Source: Flavobacteriia bacterium
Lineage (GTDB): Bacteria; Bacteroidota; Bacteroidia; Flavobacteriales; Flavobacteriaceae
Reading direction: 5' to 3'
Assembly (NCBI GenBank): GCA_018500075.1
Contig: JAHBAN010000059.1
Coordinates: 1 to 7,554, forward strand
Length of the DNA stretch: 7,554 nt
This document shows, piece after piece, positions 5,857 through 7,554 of this stretch. The notes beneath the pieces were generated by a model, which was not told the DNA's origin, made no database searches, and saw only the letters and a list, made by a program, of their open reading frames with translations. A program made the position numbers and the translations under genes. How positions within the stretch are numbered: position 1 is the first letter of the stretch; the number at the start of each line of letters is the position of its first letter.

Positions 5857-6522
5857 TCAGCTTGCAAGAAGCTTCAGCCCTGCTGTGACGTCCGAGCGCA
5901 CGGCGAGGCGCAGGCCCGGCTCGTCGCCGGCACGCAAGGCGGCGACAATGGCGCGGTGGAACTGTGGCAGCTCGGTGCGCTGCAGGCGGCCATAGAGCGC
6001 GCGCATGGTCGGGCCGAGCTGTAGCCAGACTGTTTCGCACATGGCCAGCATGGCGGGGGCTTGGGCGCGCAGGTAAAGGGTGCGGTGAAACTCCAGATTG
6101 GTGCGGATATAGGCCACGGCGTCCTTATGGGCGATGGCTTCGGCAATGGTTCCGTTGATGGTCTGGAGGCGCTCGATCAGGGCCATATGGGCGCGGGGCA
6201 GCGCGCGGCTGGACAGCTCGACCTCAAGCAGCGCGCGCAGGGCGGCCAGTTCTTCGATCCGTTCGTTGGACAGCTCGGGCGTGGCGACGCGGCCCGAGGA
6301 GGACATGAACAGCGCGCCTTCGGCCACGAGGCGCTGCACCGCTTCGCGCGCCGGCGTCATCGAGACCTCGAATTCGCGACCTATGCCACGCAATGTGAGC
6401 GCATGGGCGGGGGGCAGCTCGCCGTGCATGATACGGGTGCGCAGCCCGCGGTAGACCTTGTCATGGGCCGAGGAGGTGTTTTCACTGCGCGGGGTCGCGG
6501 GGCTGGGCGTTTGGCTTTGCAT
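5857..6522 (-). CDS. GntR family transcriptional regulator, FCD (FadR/VanR) type
   Basis: This 221-residue protein has an N-terminal GntR winged helix-turn-helix (about 18-85: VYRGLRTRIMHGEL, then LRGIGREFEVSMTPAREAVQRL) and a C-terminal helical FCD domain (about 90-215). FCD members usually bind a metal and a small carboxylate ligand. Here the usual Asp of the D-x3-H motif is N142 (NLEFH, H146), H189 is kept, and the last expected His is replaced by D211, so metal binding may be altered. A perfect GTGATCAC-centred palindrome lies just before the start codon and a second partial copy 39 bp further up, which fits autoregulation. I see no ribosome site before the ATG. No metabolic gene is co-directional downstream, so its regulon is unknown. 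Confidence 0.9.
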   Translation of the reverse strand: MQSQTPSPATPRSENTSSAHDKVYRGLRTRIMHGELPPAHALTLRGIGREFEVSMTPAREAVQRLVAEGALFMSSSGRVATPELSNERIEELAALRALLEVELSSRALPRAHMALIERLQTINGTIAEAIAHKDAVAYIRTNLEFHRTLYLRAQAPAMLAMCETVWLQLGPTMRALYGRLQRTELPQFHRAIVAALRAGDEPGLRLAVRSDVTAGLKLLAS

Positions 6523-6526
6523 GGGT

Positions 6527-6542
6527 ATTTGTGATCACAAAT
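6527..6542. promoter_or_regulatory. 16-bp palindrome upstream of gntR, candidate GntR operator
   Basis: ATTTGTGATCACAAAT is a perfect palindrome 5-20 bases upstream of the gntR ATG. The TGTGATCACA core resembles operators of FadR/VanR-type GntR proteins. It covers the position where the -10 would fall for the TTGACA at 6557-6552 on the minus strand, so bound protein would block the promoter. Regulation by the adjacent GntR protein is inferred. Confidence 0.65.
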
Positions 6543-6551
6543 GAAGCGATT

Positions 6552-6557
6552 TGTCAA
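6552..6557 (-). promoter_or_regulatory. -35 element of the gntR promoter
   Basis: TTGACA reads perfectly on the minus strand (6557 to 6552). A 16-18 bp spacer places the -10 at about 6535-6528, inside the palindrome, although no good TATAAT match is seen there. The implied start is at or within a few bases of the gntR ATG, which would give a leaderless or nearly leaderless mRNA and would explain the missing ribosome site. Confidence 0.45.
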
Positions 6558-6566
6558 TCTGCCGCC

Positions 6567-6577
6567 TTTGTGATCAC
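6567..6577. promoter_or_regulatory. Second GTGATCAC site, overlapping the 3' end of the metallopeptidase gene
   Basis: TTTGTGATCAC repeats eleven bases of the first palindrome. Its GTGATCAC core (6570-6577) is centred 39 bp from the first one and includes the stop codon (6576-6574) of the upstream gene. It flanks the gntR -35 on the far side, so two bound dimers would bracket the promoter. Confidence 0.5.
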
Positions 6578-7284
6578 GCTGGCGGCGCAAATCGGTATTT
6601 GTGCAGCCGTGCGCCATGCTCGCGCAGCCAGCCGCGCGCGGCGCGGTGGGGGCCGTAGAGCTGCTCGACCACCTGCCAGAAGGCGGGAGAGTGATTCATC
6701 TCGGCGAGATGCGCCACCTCATGCGCGGCGACATAGCTCAGCACTTCGGGCGGCGCCATGATCAGCCGCCAGGAATACATCAGCGTGCCTTCGGCGCTGC
6801 AAGACCCCCAGCGCGAGCGCGTGTCGCGGATCGAAAGTCGCGCAAAGGGGCGGCCCAAGGCGGCGGAATAGCCATCAGACGCCGCGGTCAGCCGGTCGCG
6901 CGCCAGCTCTTTGAGGAAGGCGGCGAGCCGCCGGCCCGTGCGCTCGGGCGGACCGGGGATAAAGAGCCGGTCGTCGCCGAGCACAACCCTGCGGCCTTCG
7001 CCCTGCATCACGCGAATCAGCCGGCCTTCCAACGGCAGCTCGCTGCCCTGCCCCACCGGCACATCGGCCTCAAAGCGCGCAACATGGCCGCGCAGCCATG
7101 CGGCTTTTTCGCGGATAAAGCCTGTGGCCTCCGCATCAGAAGCATGGCGCGGCAAAGTGAGCGTGACGCGGCCATCGAGCTGTGACACGCGCAAAGACAG
7201 GCGTTTGGCCTGTGCAGAGCGCTTGAGACGCACTTCGACGCGCGGCTCGCCGGTTTGCTCGCTTTCCAGAACGAAAGTGCTCAT
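6574..7284 (-). CDS. YgjP/SprT-like zinc metallopeptidase (DUF45 family)
   Basis: This 236-residue protein has no signal peptide. The N-terminal half is the basic, beta-rich region of YgjP-like proteins (KRSAQAKRLSLRVS near 21-34). The C-terminal catalytic part has RDTRSRWGSCS (153-163) followed by the zinc motif HEVAH (H188, E189, H192), with H198 in AEMNHSPAFW as the probable third ligand. The family is predicted to be a metal-dependent hydrolase; its substrate is not established as far as I know. AAGGG lies 6 bases upstream of the ATG at 7284. It is divergent from the TIGR02300 gene and is followed 51 bp later by gntR on the same strand, which appears to have its own promoter. All catalytic residues are present. 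Confidence 0.9.
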   Translation of the reverse strand: MSTFVLESEQTGEPRVEVRLKRSAQAKRLSLRVSQLDGRVTLTLPRHASDAEATGFIREKAAWLRGHVARFEADVPVGQGSELPLEGRLIRVMQGEGRRVVLGDDRLFIPGPPERTGRRLAAFLKELARDRLTAASDGYSAALGRPFARLSIRDTRSRWGSCSAEGTLMYSWRLIMAPPEVLSYVAAHEVAHLAEMNHSPAFWQVVEQLYGPHRAARGWLREHGARLHKYRFAPPA

Positions 7285-7408
7285 TGAGTTCCCTTGTGGC
7301 GCAAAGGCCCATAGTCTGTGTTGTTTTGGCGAAAGGCTTTGACACCCCTGCTCTGTTATGGCAGTTGGCGCTGATCACCGACAAGACCCGAATTGAAAGA
7401 GGTATACC

Positions 7409-7554
7409 ATGCCTAAGGAAGAATGGGGCATCAAACGTTTGTGCCCGACCACTGGCAAACGGTTTTACGACCTGAACGCCAAGCCCGTTGTGAGCCCTTA
7501 CACAGGCGAAATTGTTGAGTTTGACGCCAACAAGAAGAGCCTGATTGCGCCCGA
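7409..7554 (+). CDS. TIGR02300 family (FYDLN acid domain) protein, N-terminal 48 residues
   Basis: The visible part reads MPKEEWGIKRLCPTTGKRFY and continues with DLNAKPVVSPYTGE. This is the conserved start of the alphaproteobacterial TIGR02300/FYDLN family, with FYDLN at residues 19-23 and a C-P-x-T-G-K segment just before it. Family members usually have a long acidic C-terminal tail, here beyond the window edge. The function is unknown. The start is set by AAAGAGG (7396-7402) six bases before the ATG. The 124-bp divergent gap to the metallopeptidase gene shows no convincing complete promoter for either side. Confidence 0.9.
   Translation, partial: MPKEEWGIKRLCPTTGKRFYDLNAKPVVSPYTGEIVEFDANKKSLIAP

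Noticed and set aside
7339..7361. TTGACA with TTATGG as a promoter for the TIGR02300 gene.
   Set aside because: The spacing is only 11-12 bp, too short for a sigma-70-type promoter, and no hexamer at 16-18 bp resembles a -10.

Overview
The window looks like an ordinary chromosomal stretch from an alphaproteobacterium of the Rhodobacterales (Roseobacter/Rhodobacter group). The grounds are GC-rich coding sequence, an Mcl1-type malyl-CoA lyase whose residue numbering matches what I remember of the Rhodobacter enzyme, a FYDLN-type TIGR02300 protein, an FnrL-like box, and a GC-rich palindromic intergenic element of a kind I associate with this group. I see no phage, transposase, CRISPR array, rRNA or tRNA.

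Layout. (1) Positions 1-1498, minus strand: a two-gene operon, dgcN (DUF1611 family, D-glutamate N-acetyltransferase) followed by dgcA (enolase superfamily, N-acetyl-D-glutamate racemase, cut by the window edge). Together they would turn D-glutamate into N-acetyl-L-glutamate. (2) 1767-2726, plus strand: mcl1, L-malyl-CoA/beta-methylmalyl-CoA lyase, divergent from dgcN across 268 bp that carry a perfect 17-bp palindrome. (3) 2727-2937: the gap between the convergent genes mcl1 and lrp. It holds a terminator and a nested inverted repeat around three CGTGCAC copies at exact 11-bp spacing. (4) 2938-4057: a divergent pair, an Lrp/AsnC regulator and a LysE/RhtB exporter, sharing a 73-bp gap with an inverted repeat. 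(5) 4164-4580: a small exported LTxxQ (Spy/CpxP-like) protein with an FNR-type box and a -10 hexamer in class II geometry. (6) 4738-5700: accA, carboxyltransferase alpha subunit of acetyl-CoA carboxylase. (7) 5735-5836: a 102-bp three-hairpin palindromic element between the convergent genes accA and gntR. (8) 5857-6522, minus: a GntR/FCD regulator with two GTGATCAC sites upstream, one overlapping the end of the next gene. (9) 6574-7284, minus: a YgjP/SprT-like zinc metallopeptidase. (10) 7409-7554, plus: the start of a TIGR02300/FYDLN protein.

The genes do not form one pathway. They are small independent transcription units: D-amino-acid catabolism, acyl-CoA carbon metabolism, amino-acid export, envelope stress, fatty-acid synthesis. 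I found no new multi-gene system. The unusual content is in the gaps: the phased repeat hairpin (2773-2867), the cloverleaf-like element (5735-5836), the FNR-type promoter (4092-4133) and the GTGATCAC sites (6527-6577).
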